A stretch of 22,168 nt of DNA from JBGPFS01 sp041483455 (GCA_041483455.1 JBGPFS010000017.1:1-22168); one strand, 5' to 3'; positions 7,470 to 15,188 are shown, counted from the stretch's first letter. Numbers and translations are program-made. Notes: generated by a model from the sequence alone, not told the origin.

Positions 7470-7531
7470 AGGGTCCTAGTACTTTCGTCCGACTAGGCGA
7501 TGGCCGTTTCCGGCCGATAGGGTCCTGGTAC
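7470..7531. repeat. Two direct 13-bp motifs AGGGTCCTRGTAC with hairpins between
   Basis: AGGGTCCTAGTAC (7470-7482) and AGGGTCCTGGTAC (7519-7531) differ at one base and start 49 bp apart. Between them CCTAGT (7475-7480) can pair with ACTAGG (7492-7497), and GGCCG TTTC CGGCC (7502-7515) is a perfect 5-bp hairpin with a 4-nt loop. The block lies in the gap between the divergent cupredoxin gene and the histidine kinase. It could be a pair of operator sites or a small structured RNA; I do not recognise it as a known riboswitch. Confidence 0.55.
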
Positions 7532-7591
7532 CGAATGTCGCCGGCCACGTACGGACCCAACGATCACCCGGCCGGATGGGAGCGCAGCTCG

Positions 7592-7693
7592 ATGATCATC
7601 CGCATCGCTCGTTCGGCAAGGCAGCTCGCACTGGGTGCCGCCCCGCTCGCCATCCTGGCGTTCGTCTCCGCGGCCGGCATCCGCTGGGCCTAG
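7592..7693 (+). CDS. Possible 33-residue membrane peptide
   Basis: A small open frame from ATG 7592 to TAG 7693. The peptide begins with a basic, amphipathic stretch (MIIRIARSARQ) and continues with one hydrophobic segment long enough to cross a membrane (LALGAAPLAILAFVSAAGI), ending IRWA. A GGGAG (7578-7582) stands 9 nt before the ATG, and third codon positions are mostly G or C, like the neighbours. The same frame is open upstream to an ATG at 7442, but that would put the repeat block inside the gene. A terminator-like hairpin at 7808-7843 would end the transcript. I recognise no family; it may not be a gene. Confidence 0.35.
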   Translation: MIIRIARSARQLALGAAPLAILAFVSAAGIRWA

Positions 7694-7807
7694 GGCGGAG
7701 CGCCCCACCAGATCCCGTCGAACGGGTGCCGGTGCCCCGGCCCCGCCGACGAACCCGGTCGCTGGCCCGGCGGATCCCTCCACTCCGCCGGACCCACGGC
7801 CACCGAT

Positions 7808-7843
7808 CGAAAGACCCGGACGTCCTCCCGTCCGGGTCTTTCG
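7808..7843. terminator. Perfect 15-bp hairpin, terminator-like, usable both ways
   Basis: CGAAAGACCCGGACG (7808-7822), a 6-nt loop TCCTCC, then the exact complement CGTCCGGGTCTTTCG (7829-7843). Each strand ends in TCTTTCG, so the arm carries a short T-run after the GC-rich stem in both directions, as in many terminators of G+C-rich bacteria. It sits 62 bp before the kinase start and would end any transcript coming from the repeat/peptide region. Confidence 0.65.
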
Positions 7844-7891
7844 CTGTCGTGCCAGGGGCGCCCGCAGGCCGGTCGAATCGACCTACGCTTG

Positions 7892-7897
7892 TATCGT
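7892..7897 (+). promoter_or_regulatory. Candidate leaderless promoter of the histidine kinase (TATCGT)
   Basis: TATCGT is followed by exactly 7 nt and then the ATG at 7905, so transcription would start on the start codon itself. No ribosome binding site precedes the ATG, which agrees with a leaderless transcript. The -35 region has no TTGACA-like sequence. Confidence 0.4.
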
Positions 7898-7904
7898 TAC
7901 CGAC

Positions 7905-9197
7905 ATGGCCGTCTCCGATCATTCGACCGACGCCGCGGAGCCGGGACTCCGGACCGCCGACGCGGACCAGCTCGCCCGGCTCCGGTTCCTCCATCGGGTC
8001 GCCCGCCTCGCCACGACCGCCCGGACCTGGGACGAGCTGCTCGAGACGATCGTCGACGAGACGCGGGACAGCCTGCACGCCGACGTCAGCTCGCTCTACC
8101 TCATGGATCGCGACGAGGCGCACCTCACGCTGGCCGCGACGAATGGGCTCGACCGCTACCAGATCGGACGGGCCCGTGTGCCGTTCGGCGAGGGCGTGAC
8201 CGGCCGCGTGGCCGCCACGCGCGAGCCACTCGTCGTGCCGGACGTTCGCTCGGATCCGCGCTTCCTGTGGGTCCGCGGGATCGACCAGCGCCGGTACGTC
8301 GCCTCGATGCTGTCGGTACCCCTCTCCTGGCACGAGCAGGTGGTCGGTGTCCTGAACCTCCAGACCGAGCAGCCGCGCGTGTTCAGCCGAGCCGACGTGG
8401 ACCAGCTCAGCGCGATCGCGGACGTGCTCGCCGGGGTCGTCCAGAAGGGTCGTGAGCAGCGCGAGGCCGAGGCCCAGGTCGACGCGCTCCGCCAGCTCGA
8501 CCAGGCCCGGACCGAGCTGATCGCCCTGGTCACCCACGAGCTGCGCACGCCGCTGGCGGTCGTCCGCGCCTATGCGGACCTGCTGTCCGACGACCCGCCG
8601 CTCGACGGCCGGCCGAGCCGCAACCCGGATCGGCGGGACCAGCGCGCGGCCTGGCACGCGGCGGCGATCGGGCAGATCGAGCGGCTCGATCGGCTGGTCG
8701 ATTCGATCCTCGCCTCGGTCCGGCCCCATGAAGATCGCCCTGCGGAGGTGATCCCGACCGATGTCGGGTCCGTCATGGAGGAGGTCGCCGCCGATCTCAG
8801 TCCCCTTCTCCGCCTTCATCGGGTCGAGCGGAGACCCTGGCTCCGACTCCACGCCCTCGCCGATCCGCCGCGTCTCCGCCAGATCTTCGAGCACCTCGTC
8901 GAGAACGCGGTCAAGTACGCCCCGCCCGGGACGACGATCACGCTCGATGTCGCGCTCGTCGAGGGGGTCGTCCGCGCCGGCGTGGCGGACGAAGGACCGG
9001 GGATCCCGCCCGAATGGCGCGAACGGATCTTCGAGCCGTACGCCCGCCGCGATACGCACACGGCCCGCGGGTCGGGGATCGGCCTCTACGCCGCCAGGCG
9101 GCTGGCCGAAGCCATGGGGGCCCGACTCTGGTGCGAGCCGACCGAGACCGGGGGCGCCCGATTCGTGGTCGCGCTGCCGGCCGCCGTCTCCGTCTGA
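7905..9197 (+). CDS. Soluble GAF-domain sensor histidine kinase
   Basis: Cytoplasmic two-component sensor of 430 residues with no membrane segment or signal peptide. A GAF domain occupies about 35-180 (LLETIVDETRDSL, VPFGEGVTGRVA, VPDVRSDPRF, SVPLSWHEQVVGVLNLQ), followed by a short coiled linker (KGREQREAEAQVDALRQLDQ). The HisKA helix has the phosphorylated His211 in VTHELRTPLAVV. The ATPase domain has the N box around Asn334 (HLVENAVKYAP), G1 DEGPG (362-366), the F box RIFEPYAR and G2 GSGIG (389-393). The helix pair between H box and N box carries an extra polar insert (DDPPLDGRPSRNPDRRDQR). The start at 7905 is chosen because the frame upstream contains the terminator hairpin and no family sequence. 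The response regulator follows after 8 nt. The ligand of the GAF domain cannot be told. Confidence 0.92.
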   Translation: MAVSDHSTDAAEPGLRTADADQLARLRFLHRVARLATTARTWDELLETIVDETRDSLHADVSSLYLMDRDEAHLTLAATNGLDRYQIGRARVPFGEGVTGRVAATREPLVVPDVRSDPRFLWVRGIDQRRYVASMLSVPLSWHEQVVGVLNLQTEQPRVFSRADVDQLSAIADVLAGVVQKGREQREAEAQVDALRQLDQARTELIALVTHELRTPLAVVRAYADLLSDDPPLDGRPSRNPDRRDQRAAWHAAAIGQIERLDRLVDSILASVRPHEDRPAEVIPTDVGSVMEEVAADLSPLLRLHRVERRPWLRLHALADPPRLRQIFEHLVENAVKYAPPGTTITLDVALVEGVVRAGVADEGPGIPPEWRERIFEPYARRDTHTARGSGIGLYAARRLAEAMGARLWCEPTETGGARFVVALPAAVSV

Positions 9198-9205
9198 GGT
9201 CGCCG

Positions 9206-9922
9206 ATGCCCCACGTTCGCCCGCTCCGGATCCTGGTGGTCGACGACGACCCGGCGATGGTCGGGGCGATCACCGCACTGGTCGGCCAGGACGGCCACCA
9301 CGTCATCACCGCCTACGACGGCCTGACGGCCGTCCGCCGCTTCCGCGAGGAGTCCCCGGACCTGGTCCTGCTCGATCTCGCGATGCCCGGCCCGGATGGC
9401 TTCAGCGTCACCGGGATGATCCGGTCGGCCGGCAACGTTCCCATCCTGGTCGTGTCGGGTGAGAGCGGTGAAGGGGCGAAGGTCCGCGCCCTCGAGCTCG
9501 GTGCGGACGACTACCTCACGAAGCCGTTCGGTCGACAGGAGCTGCTGGCCCGGATCGCCGCGGTGATGCGGCGGGTCGATGCGGCAGGCGTCGCCGGCGG
9601 CGGATCAAGCGGACCGCTCGCCGCCGGACCGTTGACGATCGATCCGGGCCGCCATGAGGCGCGGGTCGGCGAGGCACTGATCCCGCTGACGGCGACCGAG
9701 TACCGTCTCCTCGAGTCGCTCGTCCGGGCGGGCGGCGACGTCGTGGAGCACATCCGGCTCGCGCGCGCAGGCTGGCCGGGCGAAGCCGATCCGGATCTGC
9801 TGTGGCTGAAGCCCCACCTGACCCGGCTGCGGGCCAAGGTCGCTCGGGCCGGAGGCCCAGCGATCGTGGCCGTGCGCACGGTCGGCTATCGGATCGAAGC
9901 CGGAGGCCGTTCGGCGGACTAG
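9206..9922 (+). CDS. OmpR/PhoB-type response regulator
   Basis: DNA-binding partner of the kinase 8 nt upstream. 238 residues. The receiver domain (8-122) has the acidic pair Asp13-Asp14, the phosphorylation site Asp57 in LVLLDLAMPG, Ser84 in VVSGES and Lys106 in LTKPFG, so it should be phosphorylated normally. A Gly/Ser linker (GVAGGGSSGP) joins a winged-helix domain at about 140-232 (LIPLTATEYRLLESLV, LTRLRAKVA, IVAVRTVGYRIEA). The recognition-helix area (WPGEADPDLLWLKPHLTRLR) departs from the common dvnvVdvhIsrLR pattern but keeps the fold. The ATG at 9206 starts after the kinase TGA. Targets are unknown; no repeat of the 7470-7531 motif precedes any other gene that I noticed. Confidence 0.94.
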   Translation: MPHVRPLRILVVDDDPAMVGAITALVGQDGHHVITAYDGLTAVRRFREESPDLVLLDLAMPGPDGFSVTGMIRSAGNVPILVVSGESGEGAKVRALELGADDYLTKPFGRQELLARIAAVMRRVDAAGVAGGGSSGPLAAGPLTIDPGRHEARVGEALIPLTATEYRLLESLVRAGGDVVEHIRLARAGWPGEADPDLLWLKPHLTRLRAKVARAGGPAIVAVRTVGYRIEAGGRSAD

Positions 9923-9959
9923 GACGCGCCGGGCCGGCCAGGACGTGCCGGGGCCGGTG
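9921..9959. repeat. Imperfect 19-bp direct repeat after the response regulator
   Basis: AGGACGCGCCGGGCCGGCC (9921-9939) is followed at once by AGGACGTGCCGGGGCCGGT (9940-9958/9959), a tandem pair with a few differences. It begins in the stop codon region of the response regulator and lies in the 92-bp convergent gap before the small cysteine-rich gene. No clear terminator is seen in that gap. Confidence 0.45.
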
Positions 9960-10014
9960 GTCGGTGCTGGGCTGGGATCGGACTTGGGGTCGGAGGGTCG
10001 GAGCCTCCCCGAGG

Positions 10015-10248
10015 TCAGGCCCGCGAGATGCCCCGCGACGCCCGACCATGGCGATCGTGGACCTGGTCCGCGCAGGTGACGCGGCATCCGCGGGCATCTC
10101 GACCCACCGGGCCCGGGAAGTGGCTCCACGATTCGTCGCGCTCGTCCAGCCGCAGGCGGCAACCGCAGGCGGCGCAGGTGACGGGCCAGCTGGGTGCGTC
10201 GGTCGGCCGGGCGTGCCAGCTGGGGTGCTGGTCGGGCGTCTGAAGCAT
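10015..10248 (-). CDS. Small cysteine-rich (probable zinc-binding) protein
   Basis: 77 residues from ATG 10248. The start is fixed by a strong GGAGG (plus cctcc at 10255-10259) 6 nt upstream. The frame is open further upstream to 10368, but that part is Arg/Ser-rich and not protein-like. The core is SWPVTCAACGCRLRL with a CxxCxC cluster, then DESWSHFPGPVGRDARGCRVTCADQVHD with a second pair of cysteines four residues apart and several histidines (SHF, VHD, RHG). This is consistent with one small zinc site. The two aromatic SW motifs repeat ahead of each half. I recognise no named family. It lies on the minus strand 132 bp after the LuxR regulator and faces the two-component operon. Confidence 0.6.
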   Translation of the reverse strand: MLQTPDQHPSWHARPTDAPSWPVTCAACGCRLRLDERDESWSHFPGPVGRDARGCRVTCADQVHDRHGRASRGISRA

Positions 10249-10380
10249 CGGAGACCTCCGGGTGCGCGGACGGATCATCGACGCTGTCGCGGATACGGAG
10301 CGCCGGCGATGGGCCGAGTGTGGCCGCCCGGCCCTTCCCCGTCGGCGACGGCGGCGGGACGGCCGCATTGCGGTTCGGTG

Positions 10381-13300
10381 TCAGCGCCGGCCGGTGAGCT
10401 CCAGGCGAACGGCCACGGTGGCCGCCTCGACGCGGCCGGAGACCCCGAGCTTGGCCAGGATGTTGCCGACGTGGACCCCGACGGTCTTCTGGCTGATGAA
10501 GAGCCGCTCCCCGATCTCACGGTTCGTCCGACCCTCCGCGAGCTGGGCGAGGACCTCCTTCTCGCGAGCGGTGAGGCCGAACGTGTCACCCGCGGGGGCC
10601 GGAGCCGGTCCGACGAACTCGCGGGCAAGCCCCGAGCCGGGCGGGCCGCCGGGGCCAGGGCCGGGGCCGTTCGTCGGTGGAGCGGCACGTCCCGACCCGG
10701 GCGCCGACCGCGGGCTGGGTCCCGGACCAACGGCGACCCCGCGGCGCGACGCGCCACGGTCGATCGCCGAGCCCACACCGACCCGGGACTCGAGCGGCTC
10801 GGCGACGACGGCGCCGCCCCCGTCCCGGCGGGCCAGTGATCCGGACGCCGAGGCCGCCGCGATCGCCTCGTCGGGCAGGGCGATGAGCGCCCGGTGGGCC
10901 AGTTCGGACAGCTCGCGGATGAGGGGTCGCGCTCCGAGCTCGGTGGCGATCCGCACGGCCTCGAGGAGCGGCCCCCTGGCCGTGGCCCGACCGGCCCGAC
11001 CCTCGCCGGCCTCGAGCGACGTTCCGAGAGCGGCTTCAGCCTGGCGCCAGCGGGATCGGGCGACTTCGTACGGGCGCTCGAGGGCCTCCCAGCCCCGGGC
11101 CAGCGCGTCCCAGGTTGCCGGCTCGTCGCGACCCTCGATCCGGGCCAGGTACGCTCGGGCCGTCCCAAGCATCGCGTCCGCCTCCCGGCGCGACCCGATC
11201 GACTGGGCGACGCCCGATGCCCGGACGACCGCCTCCGCCTCGGCCAGGACCCGGACCGCCCGCTCACGGGCGGCCGCGATCGTGGCCACGGCCCGCCGCT
11301 GCCGGGCGTCCCCGACGATCGCGGCGTCGACCTCCAGGACCGTCGAGGCCATCCGGGCCACCAGGAACCAGTCCTGGGTCTGGCGGACCCGACTCCAGCC
11401 GAGCTCGACGGTCCGCGCCGCATCGACCAGGTCGCCCCGCCACAGCGCGAACGACGCGGCGGCCCGATAGGCAGGGACCGATTCCTGCTCGTCGGGGACG
11501 GTCTCGATCTCGAGGAGCAGGCGCCCGAGGAGCCGGCCGGCGGTCTCGTCGGCGTACCGCTCGATCTCGACGAGGGCCCGGGTGACCAGGGCGTTGAGGA
11601 GCTGGATACCACTCGGACTCCACTCGAGCGCTGTCTCCGAGAGCTCGAGCGACTCGTCCCAACGGCCGAGCAGGAAGAGCGAATCGGCGCCGTTGCCACG
11701 GAGGAGGTTCCCGTCGGCGGCCTCCTGTCCCGAACGCCGCGCGGCCTCGATCCCGGCCAGGGCGACCGCCACCGCCTCGTTCCGGCGCCCGATGAGGTCG
11801 AGCGCCGTGGTCAGGTTGGCGGTCGCCCGGAACAGATCGTCGGCCCGGCCGAGGGACTCGGCGATCGCACGCGCCTCCTCGAGCAGGGCGATCCCGCTCT
11901 CCGGATCGTCGCCCCAGGCGCGGGTGATCCCGAGCGTGCACATCGCGTGCCCCTCCTCGCCGCGCGCCGCCGGACCGACCGCCCGGGCGACCTCGATCGC
12001 CTGGCGGGCGAGGTCTTCCGCCTCTCCGAACGTGCCCTCGAGCATCCGGACCTGGGCAAGCGAGGCGAGGACGAGCGCCCGCTCCCGGATCGCCCCGGGT
12101 GGGACCACCTCGACCGCCCGCCGATGGGCGGCCAGCGCACCCTCGCGATCCCCGAGCGCGCGCCGGAACCGGCCGAGGCGCTCGTACAGGCCGGCCAGCT
12201 CGAGCCGGTCGCGCCGCTCGTCGAGCCGGGCGATGGCCGACTCCGCGTAAGCGACCGCGCGGGCGGTCCGGGCGTCGCCGAACGCAGCCTCGGCCGCCCG
12301 GGCGAGGAGCCGGGCCGGCGCGGCGGGATCGGCGGCTCCGCCCGGCGGGAGCGTCCGGTCGTCGATCTCGAGCGCCAGCTCCAGGTGGGCGAGCGCCGCC
12401 CCGGGAGCGTCCGATGCCTCGGCCTGCGCCGCGGCCTCGATCGAGGCGTCGCGGGCCCGACCCGGGACGTGCGCGGCGAGCCAGTGGCGCGCCTGGGCGC
12501 CGGGGCGGCCGACCAGGCCTTCGGCGAGAGCGGCGTGGACTCGGCGTCGGTGGGAGGGCAGGAGGTCCGCGGCGACGGCCCGCGCGATCAGCGGGTGGCG
12601 GATCGCGAGACTGGTCTCGGCCGCCGGTCCGTCCGCATCGATCGGCCGACCCTCGTCGTCGACGATCCGGACGAAGCCGTGCTCGAGTGCCTCGTCGAGC
12701 CCGCTCGCCAGGTCCGCCTCGAGGATGCCGCCCGCGCGGCGGGGGGCGGTCGAGGAGCGCGGCGCCGGACGATCCGCATCGCGCTCGAAGGCGACCGAGG
12801 CGGCGGCCAGCTGGGCCAGCCGCAGGGGCTCGTCGGCCGGTGCGAGCAGGCGCAGGAAACGCCGGCATTCCGGGGTCCGGTCGGCCAGCCTGGCGATGAC
12901 CAGCTCGTCGAGCGATCCGGTCAGCGAGATCGACGATCGATCGCGGCGGGAAGCGAGGAGCTCCTCGGCCACGAGCGGGTTGCCTCTCGACCGCTCGGCC
13001 ACGAGGAGGAGGACCGAGGCCGACGGTCGGTCGCCCTCGATCGCCTCGATCAGGCGGGCGAGCTCGTCGCGCCCGAGCGGCTCGAGCGACAGGCGGACCG
13101 GGGGCCGAGCGACGTCGAGCATCCGGCCCAGGGTCCAGTGCAGCGGGTGCGCGCGGGTGAGCTCGTCCGGGTCGTACGTCGCCACGACCGTGAACCGGCC
13201 CGAACGGCTGACCCGGGCCAGGAAGGCGGCGAGCGCCCGCGTGCCTTCGTCGGCGGCGTGAAGGTCCTCGATCGTGAGGAGGAGGGGCCGGCGCTCGCCG

Positions 13301-13758
13301 AGCCGGGTCAGCAGCCCCAGCACGGCTTCCAGGATCCGGGTCTGGCGGCGCTCGGGATCCGTGATCGTGGGGCGAGCCGGCAGGAGGTCGAGGCCGGCGA
13401 TCCGGTCCCGGAGGGTCGGCAGGAGGCGCGCGATCTCCTCGGCGCCGGGGCCCAGCACGGTTCCGAGGTCCGCGTCGGGAGTCGCCCCGAGCAGCCGGTC
13501 GAGAGCCCGGGCGACGGGCGCGTATGGGTCTCCCGAGCGACCCGGGTGGGCCCGGCAGCGGACGACCGTCAGCGGATCCGGGAGTCGCGCGATCCGTCGC
13601 TCCGTCTCGTCGAGGAGCCGCGAGGCGCCCAGTCCGCCCGCGGCGGACAGCAGGAGCGTGGTCGGGCGCCCCGCCGCCGCCGCCTCGAGGGCCTCGGCGA
13701 GCCGACCGATCTCCCGCTCCCGCCCGATGAACCGCGGACTGGCGAACGTGGCGGACAT
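10381..13758 (-). CDS. Large LuxR-family ATPase transcriptional regulator
   Basis: 1125-residue regulator of the LAL/MalT-like type. An N-terminal AAA/STAND ATPase (about 9-300) starts with PRFIGREREIGRLAEAL. The Walker A position reads SAAGGLGASR (38-47), lacking the GK(S/T) lysine. The Walker B is intact (LLLTIEDLHAAD, 159-170), and sensor/ARC-like LLLVAERSRGNPLVAEELL follows. A long helical TPR-like region (about 400-960) is the probable ligand or protein sensor. A Gly/Pro-rich linker (about 975-1058) leads to the C-terminal LuxR HTH at 1059-1125 (LTAREKEVLAQLAEGRTNREIGERL, SQKTVGVHVGNILAKLGV). The ATG at 13758 lacks a ribosome binding site but has TACAAT 6 nt upstream. It is divergent from the MFS gene, which is its most likely target; that link is inference. 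Confidence 0.93.
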   Translation of the reverse strand: MSATFASPRFIGREREIGRLAEALEAAAAGRPTTLLLSAAGGLGASRLLDETERRIARLPDPLTVVRCRAHPGRSGDPYAPVARALDRLLGATPDADLGTVLGPGAEEIARLLPTLRDRIAGLDLLPARPTITDPERRQTRILEAVLGLLTRLGERRPLLLTIEDLHAADEGTRALAAFLARVSRSGRFTVVATYDPDELTRAHPLHWTLGRMLDVARPPVRLSLEPLGRDELARLIEAIEGDRPSASVLLLVAERSRGNPLVAEELLASRRDRSSISLTGSLDELVIARLADRTPECRRFLRLLAPADEPLRLAQLAAASVAFERDADRPAPRSSTAPRRAGGILEADLASGLDEALEHGFVRIVDDEGRPIDADGPAAETSLAIRHPLIARAVAADLLPSHRRRVHAALAEGLVGRPGAQARHWLAAHVPGRARDASIEAAAQAEASDAPGAALAHLELALEIDDRTLPPGGAADPAAPARLLARAAEAAFGDARTARAVAYAESAIARLDERRDRLELAGLYERLGRFRRALGDREGALAAHRRAVEVVPPGAIRERALVLASLAQVRMLEGTFGEAEDLARQAIEVARAVGPAARGEEGHAMCTLGITRAWGDDPESGIALLEEARAIAESLGRADDLFRATANLTTALDLIGRRNEAVAVALAGIEAARRSGQEAADGNLLRGNGADSLFLLGRWDESLELSETALEWSPSGIQLLNALVTRALVEIERYADETAGRLLGRLLLEIETVPDEQESVPAYRAAASFALWRGDLVDAARTVELGWSRVRQTQDWFLVARMASTVLEVDAAIVGDARQRRAVATIAAARERAVRVLAEAEAVVRASGVAQSIGSRREADAMLGTARAYLARIEGRDEPATWDALARGWEALERPYEVARSRWRQAEAALGTSLEAGEGRAGRATARGPLLEAVRIATELGARPLIRELSELAHRALIALPDEAIAAASASGSLARRDGGGAVVAEPLESRVGVGSAIDRGASRRGVAVGPGPSPRSAPGSGRAAPPTNGPGPGPGGPPGSGLAREFVGPAPAPAGDTFGLTAREKEVLAQLAEGRTNREIGERLFISQKTVGVHVGNILAKLGVSGRVEAATVAVRLELTGRR

Positions 13759-13764
13759 CCCCCG

Positions 13765-13770
13765 ATTGTA
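13765..13770 (-). promoter_or_regulatory. Candidate leaderless promoter of the LuxR regulator (TACAAT)
   Basis: Minus-strand TACAAT matches five of six bases of the -10 consensus and stands 6 nt (CGGGGG) before the ATG at 13758. The transcript would begin at or beside the start codon. There is no ribosome binding site. GTGACA lies closer than a normal -35 spacing, so the -35 is not convincing. Confidence 0.5.
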
Positions 13771-13846
13771 GGGTGGCTGTCACCGGGCCACGGGGCCGGT
13801 GCCGAGGGCACGGCGGGAACGGGACCCGCACCCGACCGCCAGCGGC

Positions 13847-13852
13847 GATACT
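13847..13852 (+). promoter_or_regulatory. Candidate leaderless promoter of the MFS gene (GATACT)
   Basis: GATACT (four of six bases of TATAAT) is followed by 7 nt and the ATG at 13860, the same layout as the histidine kinase promoter. It faces the LuxR promoter across about 75 bp of shared intergenic DNA. Confidence 0.38.
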
Positions 13853-13859
13853 CGGTCCC

Positions 13860-15188
13860 ATGACCGGCCGATTCGAGGACCTTGGACCCATCCGGGTCCT
13901 GCGCGAGGTTCGCTCCGGGTTCGGTCCGGTGGTCCTCGTGCTCGCGGCGGGCGACCTGGTCGCGAGCTTCGGGTTCAGCCTCATCTTCCCGTTCCTGACG
14001 ATCTACCTCGTCCAGTCGCTCGGGGCGACGGCGGCCCAGGCCGGGCTGATCCTGGCCGGCTACTCGCTCTGCTCGATCGTCTCCGGGATCGGCGGCGGCT
14101 GGCTGGCCGACCGGTTCGGGCGGCGCACGGTCATGCTGGTGTCGATCAGCCTGACTTCGCTCACGGTCATCCTCATGGGCCAGGCGCGCGAGCTCGGCCA
14201 GATCGGCGCCCTGACGGTCCTCCTCGGCATCGTCGACCCGGCGTTCGTGCCGGCGGCCCGGGCCGCCATCGCCGACACGGTCGCGGTCGAGCGGCGGCCG
14301 CGAGCCTACAGCCTGCTCGGCGTCGCCAACGCCATCGGCTGGATCGCGGGTCCGTCGATCGGGGCGGGCCTGGCGTCGGTGGGCTACCCCCTCCTGTTCA
14401 CCGTGGCCGGCGTGATCATCGGGCTGTACACGGTCATCGCCTGGCCCCTCCTGCCCGAGACTCGGCCGGACGACCCCGCCGTCGCCGCCGCGAATCGCCA
14501 TGCCGGCGAGGCCGTCCCGAGCGGGCAACCGGTGCCCGAGTCGCTGGCCGTCGACATCGTCCCGGCGACGGACCCACCACCTGGCTCACGCGCCGCCTTC
14601 CTGGTCCTGCTGCCGATGCTGGTGGCGATCCACGCGATCACCTTCCAGTGGGTCTCCACCTTGCCGATCCACGCGGCGGTGAACCTCCACGTCCCGACGG
14701 CCCAATGGGGTCTGCTGTTCAGCCTGAACGGAGTCCTGATCGTGCTCTTCCAGCTCCGGATCTCCACGCTCGTCGAAGGGCGCTCGAAACCCCGCCTGAT
14801 GGCGGCCTCGATCTCGGTCTACGGAGCCGGGACGGCGCTCGTCGCCATCCTCGGGGGCCCGCTGCCCACGTTCCTCGGGCTGGCGGTCGCGATCGCCTGC
14901 TTCACGCTCGGGGAGATGCTCCTCTTCCCGATCGAGCCGGCGCTCGTCTCCGACCTGTCGCCGGCCGATCGGCGGGGCCTGTACCAGGGCCTCGGGATCG
15001 CCGCCGGGGGGCTTGGATCGGCGCTCGGGCCGACGCTCAGCGGGGTGGTGCTGGACCGCGTGCCGGGCCCCGCCCTGTGGGTCGCGACCGCCGCCCTCGC
15101 GGGTGCGGTGGCGCTGGCGCTCCTGGGGCTCGCCAGGCGGGTCGATCGGCTCGGGCAGCCGGGGGGTCTCCGGATGGCGGCGCGATGA
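13860..15188 (+). CDS. Major facilitator superfamily transporter
   Basis: Twelve-helix secondary transporter in the cytoplasmic membrane, probably a drug/proton antiporter or exporter. 442 residues. The family's motif A between helices 2 and 3 is clear: GGGWLADRFGRRTVML (78-93). Helix 1 is VVLVLAAGDLVASFGFSLIFPF. A second copy of the motif A region is weaker (VEGRSKPRLM) before helix 9. A long polar central loop (about 205-245, RPDDPAVAAANRHAGEAV) separates the two halves, and the last helix ends ALALLGLARRVDRLG. The ATG at 13860 has no ribosome binding site; the frame runs open to 13773, but that stretch holds the promoter box. The substrate cannot be told. The last codons overlap the DNA methylase gene by 4 bp (ATGA), so the two are one operon. 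Confidence 0.9.
   Translation: MTGRFEDLGPIRVLREVRSGFGPVVLVLAAGDLVASFGFSLIFPFLTIYLVQSLGATAAQAGLILAGYSLCSIVSGIGGGWLADRFGRRTVMLVSISLTSLTVILMGQARELGQIGALTVLLGIVDPAFVPAARAAIADTVAVERRPRAYSLLGVANAIGWIAGPSIGAGLASVGYPLLFTVAGVIIGLYTVIAWPLLPETRPDDPAVAAANRHAGEAVPSGQPVPESLAVDIVPATDPPPGSRAAFLVLLPMLVAIHAITFQWVSTLPIHAAVNLHVPTAQWGLLFSLNGVLIVLFQLRISTLVEGRSKPRLMAASISVYGAGTALVAILGGPLPTFLGLAVAIACFTLGEMLLFPIEPALVSDLSPADRRGLYQGLGIAAGGLGSALGPTLSGVVLDRVPGPALWVATAALAGAVALALLGLARRVDRLGQPGGLRMAAR

Noticed and set aside
7470..7497. DosR/DevR-like binding box in GGGTCCTAGTACTTTCGTCC
   Set aside because: The half-sites are not arranged as the inverted GGGAC...GTCCC pair of that family; only partial similarity.
7497..7550. 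Possible fluoride riboswitch (GGCGATGG followed by paired segments)
   Set aside because: The start GGCGATGG is similar, but the conserved downstream part of that class (CTGATGACTTCTAC-like) is absent and no fluoride exporter follows.
10894..13863. 989-codon plus-strand frame antisense to the LuxR regulator
   Set aside because: Same shadow effect; low-complexity Arg/Gly/Pro protein with no domain, while the minus strand codes a full ATPase-HTH protein.
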